From Orobanche coerulescens (lineage: Eukaryota; Streptophyta; Magnoliopsida; Lamiales; Orobanchaceae), in the NCBI GenBank assembly GCA_033398695.1, contig CM065804.1:119655501-119719500 (forward strand): a stretch of 64,000 bases of DNA, written 5' to 3'. A program made the translations under genes and the position numbers. The notes under the pieces were generated by a model. It was not told the DNA's origin. It ran no database searches and was given only the letters and a program-made list of their open reading frames with translations. Positions 22,775 through 34,189 of the stretch are shown piece by piece. Numbering within the stretch: position 1 is the first letter of the stretch; every line of letters begins with the position of its first letter.

Positions 22775-24050
22775 TATTGGGATAAACACAACCTGTTTTG
22801 ATAATCACCATCGTACAGCAAGAAGTCTCCAGAGTCAGCATTTCGCTAAGTGTGGAGGATATGAGGAAACTCCGTACAGCCTATCCATACAGCGAGGGAT
22901 CTTCCTACAGAGCCTACATCCTACAGAGCCTACATCTTCATACAGCAGAAGTTGAAGGGTGTTGGTTACGGCAGTCTGGCTGTAAGACTTCTACTTAGGA
23001 AAAGTAGAACACATCCAAACAGGACTGAAGAATAGCTTTAAACCCTTGTGAAATAAACTTTGTTTATTAATAAAGTATTCACGATTAAAGCAGCATTTAT
23101 TGCTGATAGGACAACATTTAATGCAGCCAAAAGAGAATAGTCTCAACGCGCTGAAAATCATTTAATGCAAAGTCAAAAAGAATATCTGAAGCATTAAATG
23201 AGAATTGCATTTTATCAAATATTCTGCAGCCGCCAATCAAAGACGTCTAAATCTCACCAACCAGCCAATGGCTACATTTATAACTGATCTATTTCCAAGG
23301 TTATAAACAGCCCCAAGCAAGAGGACATTACTCACTTAACTTACACAATTCATCTCGCACAATACACCTGATAAATAACTCTGACAACCAAGCTAAGAAA
23401 GAGCAGTATATTTCCTGAGCATACAACATTATCAAAGCGAAGAAATATACGAAGTCCTCAACGCAAACAACACAACATACATCAATTGCTCATCAAATCA
23501 TACAACTGCTGTTTGAACTTGTTCTACCATCTTTATCATTGAGATCAACCTTAGACATGTGTGGACTAAGTCCTTGCTAGTTCCGACATGTGTGGGAAGA
23601 ACAACATTAAAGACAAAGCTTCGATTTGTGTGAAAAGAAGCAAGTTAAAAGAGCTGAAGCCAATCTGTGTGAACGGCCAAAGTTGTGGTCTCTGTATCAA
23701 TCTGTGTGAATGATAGAGACAGGTTTAGTTATAGTCATGTAGTTGTGCACGTAGTGATTTTAATAAACGTTTTACTCCTGTGTGCAGTACTGCTGGACGT
23801 AGAGGGGTTTACCTCGAGCCACTTATATCTGTGTGTGATTTACATTCCGTCCTTACTGTTTTCGTTTATAACTGTGATTTAAAGTATACATTGTGAAAAC
23901 CCTATACACATCAAGCAAACAGGAGAGTACCTAGTTTCTGTACTTACAACAACTCACTATTAGTCTTCCGCTGCGCATTAACTTCGAAAAACATACAACT
24001 TATTATATTCTCACTTTCTAAGCCGTTTACTGTATACTCTATGGCCAACA
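22775..24050 (+). repeat. S1 3' LTR, about 1.28 kb
   Basis: It begins TATTGGGATAAACAC right after the purine tract (probably TGTTGGG with one change) and ends TGGCCAACA. A TATA box (TATAAAC, 23301-23307) lies mid-LTR. A 16-bp direct duplication containing ACAGAGCCTACATC (about 22905-22936) and five or six spaced words of TGTGTGRA type (23557-23710, 23827) are internal repeats. No second LTR is in the window, so age cannot be estimated. Confidence 0.75.
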
Positions 24051-24470
24051 GTACCAAAGTTGTGGTGTGTGCAATATTAATTTTTAAGACATAGACGCAT
24101 ACCAAAAATAAAAGGCGATGAAATTTTTTGCCTAAATTTCTTACGTCATATTATAGATGTTTATAAATATTTTTCTCCCTAAATTCTTACTTATTACGTC
24201 ATCTCATTTTTTTCTATTTGTACCTAAGTTATTATTATTTTTTTAATACTAGTACGTTAATGATATCAAGTTTGATAAGGTTTTTCTCTAATTAATCTAT
24301 TTATAACATATATCAACGTGATCATGTCATATCTACATTAGCTATTTTAAATTTATGAGGCCATATAAATACCTTGAAAATATTGGATCATTTTTACGAT
24401 ATTTTCAAAACCTTACCTAGTACACTTTGATGCAGCATTTTACCATGATGACACTCTGATCAAGAATATT
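24051..24470. other. AT-rich sequence without recognised feature
   Basis: About 420 bp after the S1 LTR. I see no frame, repeat or RNA gene that I can support. Confidence 0.5.
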
Positions 24471-24472
24471 CT

Positions 24473-24865
24473 CAACACGATGAAGATGAGTGGACAATGA
24501 AGTTGCGTTTGGTAAGGTTATGTGAGAAGCCTAATTATACAGATAGAATCAGATACAAATTTGAAATGTATGTTTTCTACTATTTTGAGGTGACCATTTT
24601 TATTTAATTTATCATATTCTAGAATACAAAGGATCAAAATTTATGTTATGTTCTAAACGAGTGCTATACATTCCAGAGCTAGATGATTTATGTAACGATA
24701 AAAAATGCACATTAGTCGATATAAGACAATGCATGTTGAAGGGTGTATCTATGTTATAAAAGATTTTGTCGTTGCTTATATGAGTAATAAATATAACAAA
24801 TGATCATTTAGCCTAAAGTTTTATTTGGTAACAACACTAATATTTTTTCGACCTGATGCACCTTT
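24473..24865 (+). pseudogene. Possible RPA1/OB-fold gene relic
   Basis: Two separate plus-strand pieces look like the first OB fold of plant RPA70-like proteins. The first, EDEWTMKLRLVRLCEKP (about 24482-24532), matches the family pattern of Trp followed by VRVxRLW. The second, EGCIYVIKDFVVAYMSNKY (about 24738-24795), matches the EGxVYxIxNFxV...KY pattern. They are in the right order and about the right distance apart, but stops and frame changes separate them. Such genes are abundant in plants and also occur in Helitrons. Resemblance is by eye only, and it may be coincidence. Confidence 0.3.
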
Positions 24866-25202
24866 ATAAAATTAGTACTGTTCACAAGCGTACAAGGTTA
24901 TTATAGATGCAATGAGTCAACCCAAATTATATTTCCTAATCATGAATTGCATTTAAAGGTATAGACTCATGTGATGCTAGTAAAAAATATAGATCACTCT
25001 ATGAAATCATGTAATGGGACGAGACTTGTGATCACGAATTTTTGACGCACACGTAACTGAATGTAAATTCTCACAAGTGGGTAATGTATTGATTCTCCAA
25101 ATGACACTTTGCCATTCGGTCTTCAAATACCTTTCAAAATTCAGCGGAAATGATTTTGTCTTATGATCTCCTGTTTTATGGTTGTAAATAAGAGCTTAAC
25201 AT

Positions 25203-25204
<2 letters not shown>

Positions 25205-25286
<82 letters not shown>
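25205..25286. repeat. (TC)41 microsatellite
   Basis: An uninterrupted run of 41 TC dinucleotides. The perfection suggests it is young or highly mutable; the exact length may vary or be misassembled. Confidence 0.97.
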
Positions 25287-25288
<2 letters not shown>

Positions 25289-25614
25289 GACAGGCTATAC
25301 CTTAATAATTCGGTCTTTAGTCATTAGCAACGATATATGGCAGTTTTTTGAGTGACTAACTTTTAATGATTGAATATATTAATTGGCAGTGATGATAACT
25401 CGAATATCAATCAAGCGAAAAATATTGTATACAAAGAAATATTCAATAATATTTAAAATTCTAGGTGAAATGATTTACTTTTGGTAATATAAAACTATAT
25501 TGGTGTCTTACCTCACATCACTTTATATTATACACTGTGCATCGGACGGGCCAAATATTAGTAATATTAAAAAATAAAAAAAAATGATCGTTGACCACAA
25601 AGCCGGTGAACTGA
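25287..25614. other. Intergenic AT-rich sequence, nothing recognised
   Basis: No supported coding frame, RNA gene or repeat. Short A-runs occur near the right end, next to the MITE-like element. Confidence 0.5.
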
Positions 25615-25993
25615 GGCCATCTCTAATGTTCTTTTCTCTACAATCACATTTCTATTATCGAAATGAATTGTAGAAAAAGTTACCTTTTATGGATTTTCTA
25701 GAAAGATTTCTATATGATATGGAAACTGATTGATCACATTGGGAATTTTTATAACTATTTTCTATATGACACAGCACATTCTAATTAGATATTATAAAAC
25801 CTATTAATTCCCTCTCTTCTGAAAAGAAAAACAAGGAGACAATATAATTATAGAAATTACTATTTGGGGACTATTTTTTCCATTTTCTTTTACTATGTAA
25901 GTATATTATCAATTGGAGATAGAAATATTATAAAGTAATGTTGACATATAAGATAGCAATGAAAAAAGATGACATATATCATTGGAGATGGCC
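25615..25993. mobile_element. MITE-like element, 379 bp
   Basis: The ends are inverted: GGCCATCTCTAATG at 25615-25628 and CATTGGAGATGGCC at 25980-25993, with one mismatch in 14. The interior is AT-rich without coding capacity. Terminal words such as GGCCATCTCCAATG are common in plant MITEs. I could not identify a target-site duplication, so the superfamily is open. Confidence 0.55.
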
Positions 25994-26447
25994 AAACCAA
26001 TCTTGGGATCATTAAAACCTTTTACCCTCTTTGACAAATTGTATGATTCATACCATTACCACCTAGTAACGTGCTCACATTGTCATATTAAGAGTGATAT
26101 CATCACAATCATAGTGATATACACTTGTACGGATTGAGATATGTACAAGTATATTATGAAATTATGACTTTGATGTTTATACTGAAATGTTTTTATACTT
26201 GAAAACGTCTATCATGCTAAGAACCATGCTATGGAGTATGATATGAAAAGTTAGATGAAAAAAAAATGCAACTATCAGTATCAAATTACCAATGCCATGA
26301 TATTTCAAATATTCATGAAAAGAAGTTCGCATGTATGACTTAGAATTTCAAACATCTAGCCCTAGAAATATTATATATATATGTAAATATATATATATTT
26401 CCATAAGAATAGCACCAAACTCTAGGAGAACTTGAGGAACACCACAT
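25994..26447. other. Intergenic AT-rich sequence
   Basis: No gene seen. A short AT dinucleotide tract lies at about 26370-26400. Confidence 0.5.
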
Positions 26448-27095
26448 ATGTCGAATAAAATGATGAGGTTGTATCACATAACACTACCACATAATCATCA
26501 GCAGACTTCCCAAGAGAATTTATTACCATGCTACAAGGATTCATGCAACAACAAGCTGAAAATCAGGTGGGACGTATCCCCACTTAACACTAACAATGTA
26601 GTGGACCAATTCCAACATCTTGTACCCCAGTGGTATCGAGGTAATGGAGGACCATTACAACTGAGTGGATAATGGAGCTTGAACAATTTCGAACATATGT
26701 TCAACTTTTTAACTTCACAAGGTTTCAGGAGACAAATTCCAGCTAGCAGATGATGCGAAAAACTAGTAGAAATCCCAGGAATGCACTATAACCAAGAACA
26801 AAAACAATCATGACGTGGCATGACTTCAAGAATGTCGTGATGGATCAGTACTTCCCTGGATCACTTCAAAAGCAGAAAGAGACTGAGTTCATGAATGTGC
26901 AACAAGGGAGGTTGCCCGTGATGTAATATGAGAGAAAATTCACCTGTCACGTTATGCACCACATTTTGAGGATAAAAAGTACAGAAAAGCCACAAGAAGG
27001 TTCGATAGAGGCCTAAGACCAAACAATGGAGGAGTTATGTCAGGACTAGGAACCAAAATATCGCGAACTTTTGAACGCGTCCAAATTATATCGGC
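26448..27095 (+). pseudogene. Ty3/gypsy gag relic, truncated
   Basis: Fragments read WYRGNGGPLQ (about 26633-26665), then TWHDFKNVVMDQYFP (about 26814-26858) and EFMNVQQGRLPV (about 26888-26923). This is the typical gypsy gag pattern of Trp-x-x-F followed by Lys/Gln-Tyr-Phe-Pro and EFxxLxQG. Several stops are present. It ends where LTR A' begins. It does not match G2 gag closely, so it belongs to another gypsy family. Confidence 0.65.
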
Positions 27096-27102
27096 CAAAC
27101 AG

Positions 27103-29303
27103 TGTAATATCCTGAATTTTCACTATGATTTTTTTTGCTTTATTTTATCCAAGTTATATTGGACAATATGGAATCTGTACAAGATAGATAAAATATTTTG
27201 CAACAGTAATAGTGATATAACTGTCGTGGTTGGTTGGTATCTACATTTGAGAATATTGCGTAACAGGTATATCGAGTTATTAATGTCCAATATTGTATTA
27301 TGATCCATGTTTGAGATATGTTGGAAAATGGCTAAGGAGAGTATACATAAGGTACATTATCATGGGATGATAATGTACGTTACATGATATGATTATCATA
27401 TGCTAAGATGTGTGCATTGTGTATGCTATATGAGGCATCAGATAAAGGAATCAATAACTGGCATGTGGAGCCCAAAATTCAGTTGGCGTGTGGAAAGGTA
27501 AGTCAATTGCTGGTAATGTACGTTATACATGGACCATATGTATGCTTTTTGACAAGGATAATGTAAGTTATGTATGATTTGCGTACGTAAAGGTTGGATT
27601 AAGGAACTTTCGTCGTGTAGGGTCAGGTGCCTTCGGCGTGCATGAGATAAGCGAGTTAACAGGACTTATATACGCTAAAGTAGATGACATTAAGTAGATG
27701 ATTTAACATTCACTATTGAGGATGCATTGCGGCCGCAACATATATGTTGCATATACTAAGGGTTGCCAAGATGGCGCAATGGGTTTTGGATAGGGACAAC
27801 ATATAATATCAAGGTGGATAACGTGCAGAGGTGCTTAACGTACGCTAATGATGAAGGTTAACGTTCATTAAGAAATGTGCAGGTTCTAAAGTGAGATTTA
27901 GTCTTTCATTTTATCACAGACCAAAATGAATTTCCTGTTCCAAAGATCGTCATCTCTTCATTTCTAAGTGTTTTCCAAACACTTTTAACTTGGTTGGGAG
28001 CTTGATGGCATGGATTAGAGCCTGTGACTTGAAGTTATTGTTATTTCTTGTGGTGTTTGATTGTGTTGTCATCTTCAAGAGGTATGCTGGTTAATCCTAC
28101 TCTTCATTTACAAGTTTATCATATTGATGTTGATGGCTACTTCATATGATGATGGATTATTGAAGTATTGTCATGATTCTTTAGATTTTGTGAAGTAATC
28201 TGTTGAAGAAGATGATGTGTCGATACCCATTGGACTATAAGTTAAGATTATAGGCTAGATGGTTTGTATTGTGTTGTTTTGATGATTATGAACATGATGA
28301 TGTTAATTGAACATGGTTATGGATTAAGTTATGTTCTTAAAGAAGCCCTTGGAGTATATAACATGTTAAGATGATTATGTGTTATAAGGTATTAGTGTTT
28401 GGATATGAACATGAATTGTTGATGTTGAAACACAAGGAAGGTTGGTTGAAGATGTATTTTTGAATGTTTTTATGTAACACAAAATATGAGTATGGGTTTG
28501 GAAACATAATGATCAATCTTAGAGTATAACATTCACCGTGTTGAGCCGATTCGATTATTTGGATTGCTGATAATCGTGGAGTTGTTATTGTTATGAAATT
28601 GGTGAATATGCTCTTATTGTTTGAGGATTGAATTCGAATTTGAAGATGTTATGAGTCTTGGTATCAAGTCGAATTGATTATTGAAATGATTTTGGGCTTG
28701 TAAAATCGTATTGTGGGTATGAATTCATAGTTGATTGGATTTTGTATATAATTGAGGTAACCATATGAGGGTGTTGATCATTTATTCGATACTATTGCGG
28801 ATTATTGTCAAATTTGTTGTTACTCGATTACTGCATTAGGTTGTGATAATTGATCGTTGATTAGAACCGTTGTGTTGTGGTTGAGTTCGAGGAGTTTGTG
28901 AATTTCTTTAGTCGGAGTTACGAAGCTCGTAGATAAAGGCAAGGAGTTTGGAGACATCTTCACTATCATCAAATTGATATTAGGCAAGTTTATACTTGTT
29001 CAGTTCTTAATGCTTAATGAATGGTTTCATTTAGGTTTATTTATAACTCATATAGCAATGATTATAGATGTGAATTATGGAGATAAAGTTTGGATATTGT
29101 ATTTTGATTTTGAAGTTAAATCATAATGTATATGATTTATAAGTGCTATTTGTATACTTGAATATTGAGTGTATATTTGGGTAAATATGAGGATATGAGT
29201 TATTTGTGGACTATGGTATGTGGATTCATCATGTACATAGATATGTTAACTATTCTGTTATCTTAAATGTATTCATGATTTTGGGAGATTCAGTGAATAT
29301 GAG
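27103..29303 (+). mobile_element. LTR A', truncated gypsy LTR (first about 2.2 kb)
   Basis: It begins TGTAATATCCTG and resembles the G1 LTR (read on the minus strand from 13681) in order and in words such as TCAAGAGGTATGCTG (28073-28087; G1 near 12670) and CATATAGCAATG (29048-29059; G1 near 11883). It carries about six ACGTACGT-type motifs between 27371 and 27850. It stops where LTR B begins at 29304. The missing 3' half is not found downstream. Confidence 0.7.
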
Positions 29304-29488
29304 TGTAATACCCGAGATTTTTGTTTCCGGTCGCATTGAACTTTTTTCTACTGTTTAGTGGATTGTATGTTGTTCGTGCCTATATGATTGTGTGTCATGC
29401 ATTGATGCATGTTGGTTGTGATGCAGATTTGTTTCATATTTGTCATTCCGTTGGGTAGTATTGTTGTTGTGATGAGATTTGGTGCGAT

Positions 29489-29508
29489 CTTACTGCCTAT
29501 GCAGTAAG
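29489..29508 (+). other. Perfect 8-bp inverted repeat before the U3 array
   Basis: CTTACTGC and GCAGTAAG flank a 4-base loop. Unit 2 has the same arms with one change in the loop. It lies directly before the first copy of the array. Confidence 0.6.
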
Positions 29509-29872
29509 AATATCGCACGCTACGTGCACGGATAGCGCGCGCTAGTGGAGCCATGCTAGCACACGCTAATGCTTCTTTAGCGCATGCTAACTGGAGGTGC
29601 AGAAACTGTCCAAAAGTTGCTGGACTGGGTTGGAGTGTTGATTAGCGCACGCTATATAGTGATATAACGCACTCTAAGGTGTAGTAGTAGCGCACAGTAT
29701 CGGTTATAGTAGCGCACACTAATTGGTGGTTCTGGAACAGTCCAGAAGCTACTGGACTGTTGGGACTCATTAGTGCACGGTAATATATATTATTAACGCA
29801 TGCTAAATGTGCTATTGGGTCATAACATTGCTTCGATAGCGCACGCTAATCAGGATGATTAGCACACGCTAA
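29509..29872 (+). promoter_or_regulatory. LTR B U3 array of TTAGCGCACGCTAA near-palindromes
   Basis: About thirteen copies or variants, near 29510, 29531, 29555, 29577, 29641, 29664, 29687, 29709, 29769, 29792, 29836 and 29858 and between. Most keep CGCACGCTAA or RCGCTAA. The array ends about 10 bp before the TATA box. Confidence 0.75.
29736..29761 (+). other. 10-bp perfect inverted repeat within the U3 array
   Basis: AACAGTCCAG and CTGGACTGTT are separated by six bases. A looser version occurs at about 29605-29632. Both copies of LTR B have it. Confidence 0.6.
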
Positions 29873-29881
29873 GCTGTCTAC

Positions 29882-29889
29882 TATATAAA
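29882..29889 (+). promoter_or_regulatory. TATA box of LTR B, copy 1
   Basis: TATATAAA follows the motif array and precedes a pyrimidine-rich stretch at 29908-29940. Confidence 0.6.
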
Positions 29890-31896
29890 TTGGACACCAA
29901 TCGTACTTTCTCATTTTTACCTTCATTTCCTGTTCTCTCCGTGGGTGTAAGTCAAGGGCGGCTAGGGTTCGTGATCTTGGCCGATTTGCTCAATCCAAAG
30001 GTGTTTTGGAGTATCATAAGTGATTATAACATTGTCTAATTCATTGTTCTTCGTCGGATTGAGGTTATTCCTTGGTTCCTCTTCGGGTTGACTTTTTGTA
30101 GATTTGTTCTTGATTTCAGAAATTATCCAGTTTTGATGAATTGGTTGGCGTAAAAACATTGTTTTGGATACATTCTATGGATTATATATCCATATCCTTG
30201 ATTCGTTCAATCCGATGGGTGATTTCGGTATTCTTGAAGGGTCATGAACATTTAATGTTTGATTAAATGTTCGAATGAGTTTTCCTTCAATAGTTTGATG
30301 TGATTCCCGTTGTTGTTGGTCTCGACCCTCGTTGTAATCATGTTTCTGTTGTTTTTCTCCAGGAGGAGTGTAGGCGTTCGAGGTTTCCCGGTTGTTCAGT
30401 ATTCATCAGAGTTTCGGTATCGATTATTGAGGCAAGTCTTGCTTATACGTTTTGTACCTTGTGAATATGACTTACGTGTTGAAATGAATGATTGGTAGTT
30501 AGTTGTGGTAATCTTGAATGTGTAATGTTGAGATGTATATGTTGGTTGATTGTACACTTGGATATGTATCGTGTTATAGGTATTGATCATGGGTAATGTG
30601 ATTATGCATCAATTGCATCGGTGATTTGGATGGAGATATTGTATTATGTGTACTTGGTTGTGTAAATATCGTACTGGTTGAAATGTCGACTTCATGCTAT
30701 GTGTGCTAGTTGTGTGGAGTTGGGATAGTCAATGTGATTGTTTTATCGTGAATGGGTTGGTGTAATGTGAACATGAATGTTGTGTGCTGTGTTGCTAAGG
30801 TCCATGGGATCAGAACTTGGTATGTGTGCTGAGGTCCAATCGTGCGGGTCTTACGAGGCCTACGATGATTCATGGCACAGGTCCATTGGATCAAGACATA
30901 GTACGTCCAACCGTGCAGGTTCGACGGGATCTACGGTGACACGTGACACAGGTTCACGGGGTCGGGTAGTTATTGTGATTGATGTGTTTGATTCCTTCCG
31001 TGAAGGTTGTTGAACCTACGGAGACTCGTGGTAGGAGATCACGGAGTCGGGATTATCATGTTGGTTTAGTCCATGCGGGTTGTTGAACCTATGGAGACTC
31101 GTGGAAAGAGATCACGGAGTCATGAATAGATTTTGATAAATAAAGTTTTTGAAGGAAAGTTTTACGAAAATGGAATGATTGGGCTGAGACCCAAGCGGTT
31201 TGTGGAAACATTTTCGTATTGTAAAAGCTATTGAGATTTAAATGGGATTTGGGTTAAGACCCTAATGTTTTGAAATGATTCATAAAACTTAGGACCCAAT
31301 GTCCTAAAGGTCTTATATTTCTAAGATTCCGAGATGATAAATATATTGGAGTTGTGTGTTTTCTAAATTGTTAAAACCCCTCGGGAATGATTTGGTACTT
31401 GGTTATTGAATCTGATACAAACGTTTGCTTGTTACATTTTGTATGATTTGATACTTGCACTAGTAAAACAGTGGAGTTTTGCTAACCCCCGAGTAATCGG
31501 GGGGTGGATGTTTGTATTGCGTCCAAGTACATGCAAGTTCTTAAGGAGCAGTTCCAGGATCGGCGCAGGAAGTGACGAGCTATGATACTAATCAAGAGTT
31601 GAGAGTTTGATCGAGTTATGTTTTATTTCCAGAGTTTTAACCAGTCTTCTGCTGTATTGTACTTCGCCCCCTAGGTGGGTAATGTTGGATAGTGTTATTA
31701 TCAGTCGATTGAATTGTGCGACCTCATCGGTCCGTGTAGATTACTTGTAATTGACCTTAACGGTATGTATCATTATAATGTTTGACCCTGGCCGGGCCAG
31801 TTTTTGGTCGTTCAGTGATGTTTAGCCTGGTAGATCCTTGTGGAAAGGATCTACGGCGTGTAATATTCCTATATGGTTTTGGGGGAGTTACATTTA

Positions 31897-31911
31897 TAGT
31901 ATCAGATCTTA
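31897..31911 (+). promoter_or_regulatory. G2 primer-binding site, copy 1, mutated
   Basis: TAGTATCAGATCTTA lies four bases after the end of LTR B. It differs from the plant iMet site TGGTATCAGAGC at two or three positions. Confidence 0.7.
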
Positions 31912-31926
31912 GGTTGAGGAAACCTA
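31910..31926 (+). other. Stem-loop next to the G2 primer site
   Basis: TAGGTT and AACCTA flank the loop GAGGA. G1 has an equivalent stem with different bases (587-602). Confidence 0.5.
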
Positions 31927-33282
31927 GGCTTTCGGGTTCAGTCAAGTCGTGATTTGTCCAGTCGGATTTTGTCGTGCAACAGAGTTGTCGAGTTATCTGA
32001 GTTGTGCATAGGTTTAGTGTGTCATCCGAGTTGTCGGTTGAGGTTAATATCATGGGCGGCCGTCATTTCGTGCGACCTGTGGATGTAAGACTCCTCTTCT
32101 ATGTGAGATATCTATGTTTCATGATTTCATTTATGTGTATGTTGTGTGATGAAATCTGGGTTCAGTATTTGTGATGTATTACATGTGTGTTGAGCTAAAT
32201 GTATTGATGGTTTGGACACCGAGTGGTGCCACATGGTGTGGAAGCTTTGAACATTGATGTGTTCCAAGAAATGTATCAACGATAGAGTTTGTGCGAAACT
32301 CAAATGGATGGTTTAGGCATATGTTTAAACTTGGTGTTCACGAGTTGTATTTGATTGAATTGGGGATCTTGTATGCCAGATGGGCATGTGGTTTAAATTA
32401 GGTTATTTTTGGATCATTGTAATTATGTCCGCTACATGTAGGTTTGAAAATAGCTTTCTAAAGGATTTCTTAGGCTTGAATATGTTTCAGGAAATATTTT
32501 AATGGTTCGATTAAAACGACGGTTTAGTATGGACTTTGAAATTGGTTGAACTTTGACGAGCTAGTCATGTATTTACAAATGACACCCTCCGACGGTTTTT
32601 GAAAGATGTGATTTAAAGTATTTCGGACATTGTAAAATATTATCGTTGTTTTTGGATATGCTGTAAAGGATTTTAAGAAAATGATTTTCGCGTATTGGTG
32701 CTATTTTCAATGAACGAGCAAACGATTTTAAAACCTTCACACCATAGAGTTTCTTGTATTCATAAATCAAACATGATTTTGATTTCGAAAAAAGAAAGCG
32801 GAGGAAAAATCTTTCTGAATTGTGTCAATTAGTGCACGCTAACTAGAATGGGCAGATATGTGATATAATTAACGCACGCTAATCGTAGGCTTAGTGCGCG
32901 TCAAGATGCATTGTGCAGCATGATTTGAATGTGATTGATTATATGTGGGAATGCTTATGTTATGTATGCCAAGAGAGCATGACCACGGGATACCTTACGC
33001 CCGTTGATTGTGATGATGTGTGGTTTGTTATGGTCATGATTGTATCAGGAATGGTCGTAAGTTTTCTGTCGATATGGTCTTATGATTCATTTACGATTGT
33101 GAGTCCCATCTGTCGCCATGATAGTTTTTGTATTCATGTTGATATTTGTTGTCTTACATTGATACGCTATGATGAGCTGGCTTTTCGGCATATTAATTTG
33201 CATTGTGTTGTGCTGAGATGGTATTTTGGTGCGTTGCTCTGCGATGTTATGTTTTGTTGTACTTAGTAATTGTTTGTTAAGT

Positions 33283-34103
33283 ATGCCGAGAGGTTGAGGC
33301 CGAGGACGTGGACGTGGTCGTGGGCGTAATCGTAGCATGAGAGGGCGACTTGCTCGTTGTTGAGTGCCAATCAACTCAGTACAGATGGTCGGATTGACCA
33401 GTCGCGTGACCAGGAGCAATCAACTGGAGGTAATATTGGTGTTGGCGCTGCCATCCTTCATCAGGTGGCTGACCAGTTGGCGCAGATGAATCAAGCGATG
33501 CACCGGAATGATCCTCCCGAGGGGGATAATAGAGCTAGTAGGTGGTTGCGAGATGTGATGAAAATACGCCCACCACGTTTTGCAGGTTCCTCTGACTTGT
33601 TAGGTTGGGAGAACTGGCTCTTCTAGTTGGGAAGAACATTTGATGCAGTGGCATGTCCCGATGAGAGAAGAGTACTTATTGCTCAGTATCTTCTCGATAA
33701 AGAAGCTACAGACTGGTGGCAGGCTGTAGCGCCTGCAGATCGTACACATACGTGGGCTAAGTTTAAGACTGCCATGGAATCAGAGTATTGCCCGTTGCCT
33801 GTCCGTGAATGCGGGAACGTTGAGTTTTTCTCGGCTACGCCCCAGGATGTGTCGATATCCCAGGCGATAGTCGATTATAATCATCAGCTGAGTTACGCTC
33901 GAGATCAATTGAGAAGTGAATCGGACAAGATACGATACTTCAATATGCGCGTGAAACCCCATATCCATGAAAGCATGGCTCAACTCATGTGTACCACTTT
34001 AAAGGAGTATAAGGACCGAGTTTTAGCCATTGAGATGGTTGTTTCTGTATCAGAGGCTAGTTCGGGAGGTAAGAGACAGAAGGCCTTTTTCCAGAGGTCA
34101 TAG
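33283..34103 (+). pseudogene. G2 gag, copy 1, with in-frame stops
   Basis: The ATG at 33283 opens a Gly-Arg-rich start (MPRG, then repeated GR) but meets TGA at 33295-33297, where an Arg codon CGA is the likely ancestor. The frame then continues, with another early stop before LSANQ, to the gag core: PPRFAGSSD, then a TAG after WENWLF, then FDAVACPDERRVLIAQYLLDKEA and WWQAVAP. This core is typical of Tekay/Del-type chromoviruses. No CCHC knuckle is seen after 34103. Confidence 0.85.
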
Positions 34104-34189
34104 GGGTGAGTTTTGTGAGCCTGTTACTTCACAATATTTTTCTAGGAAGACTTCCTGCTCTTTTGTGATCAGCCCGCACCTGCTATCTC

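Larger units (their letters stand above)
13682..24050 (+). mobile_element. S1: Sirevirus-type copia element, 5'-truncated
   Basis: Plus-strand order is gag C-terminus, protease, integrase, RT, RNase H, a cluster of purine-rich modules, a third envelope-like frame, a polypurine tract and a 3' LTR. This is the plan of the Sirevirus (SIRE/Maximus) lineage. The 5' LTR, primer site and most of gag are missing; the sequence begins exactly at the end of the G1 LTR (13681), so G1 probably inserted into gag and the missing part lies left of the window. A LINE fragment is nested in the third frame. Confidence 0.85.
29304..31892 (+). repeat. LTR B, copy 1 (2589 bp)
   Basis: Starts TGTAATACCCGAG, ends GGGGGAGTTACA, and is followed by a primer site. 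It has a U3 motif array (29509-29872), a TATA box (29882-29889) and, downstream, repeated blocks with ACGGAGACTCGTGG or a close variant (31018, 31090). It interrupts LTR A'. It is clearly different in sequence from LTR C at the other end of G2. Confidence 0.8.
31893..33282 (+). other. G2 leader, copy 1
   Basis: About 1.4 kb between LTR B and gag with no credible frame. Three B-type motifs (TTAGTGCACGCTAA and relatives) lie at 32829-32842, 32869-32882 and 32891-32904, outside the LTR. Confidence 0.65.

Noticed and set aside
24050..25200. Helitron carrying the OB-fold relic
   Set aside because: I could not find a convincing 3' hairpin followed by CTRR, nor a paired 5' TC end, so only the relic is reported.
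26370..26400. AT-rich tract as a possible origin or promoter
   Set aside because: A short AT dinucleotide stretch in AT-rich DNA; no other signal supports a function.
29509..29872. Motif array in LTR B as CRISPR-like repeats
   Set aside because: Motifs are only 10-14 bp, imperfect and unevenly spaced; they sit in U3 before a TATA box.
32913..33266. 117-codon hydrophobic, Cys-rich plus-strand frame just before G2 gag
   Set aside because: Considered as a small membrane protein, but it lies in the leader, is rich in residues coded by T and G, matches no family I know, and in unit 2 a one-base insertion moves its first part out of frame (only 82 codons remain).
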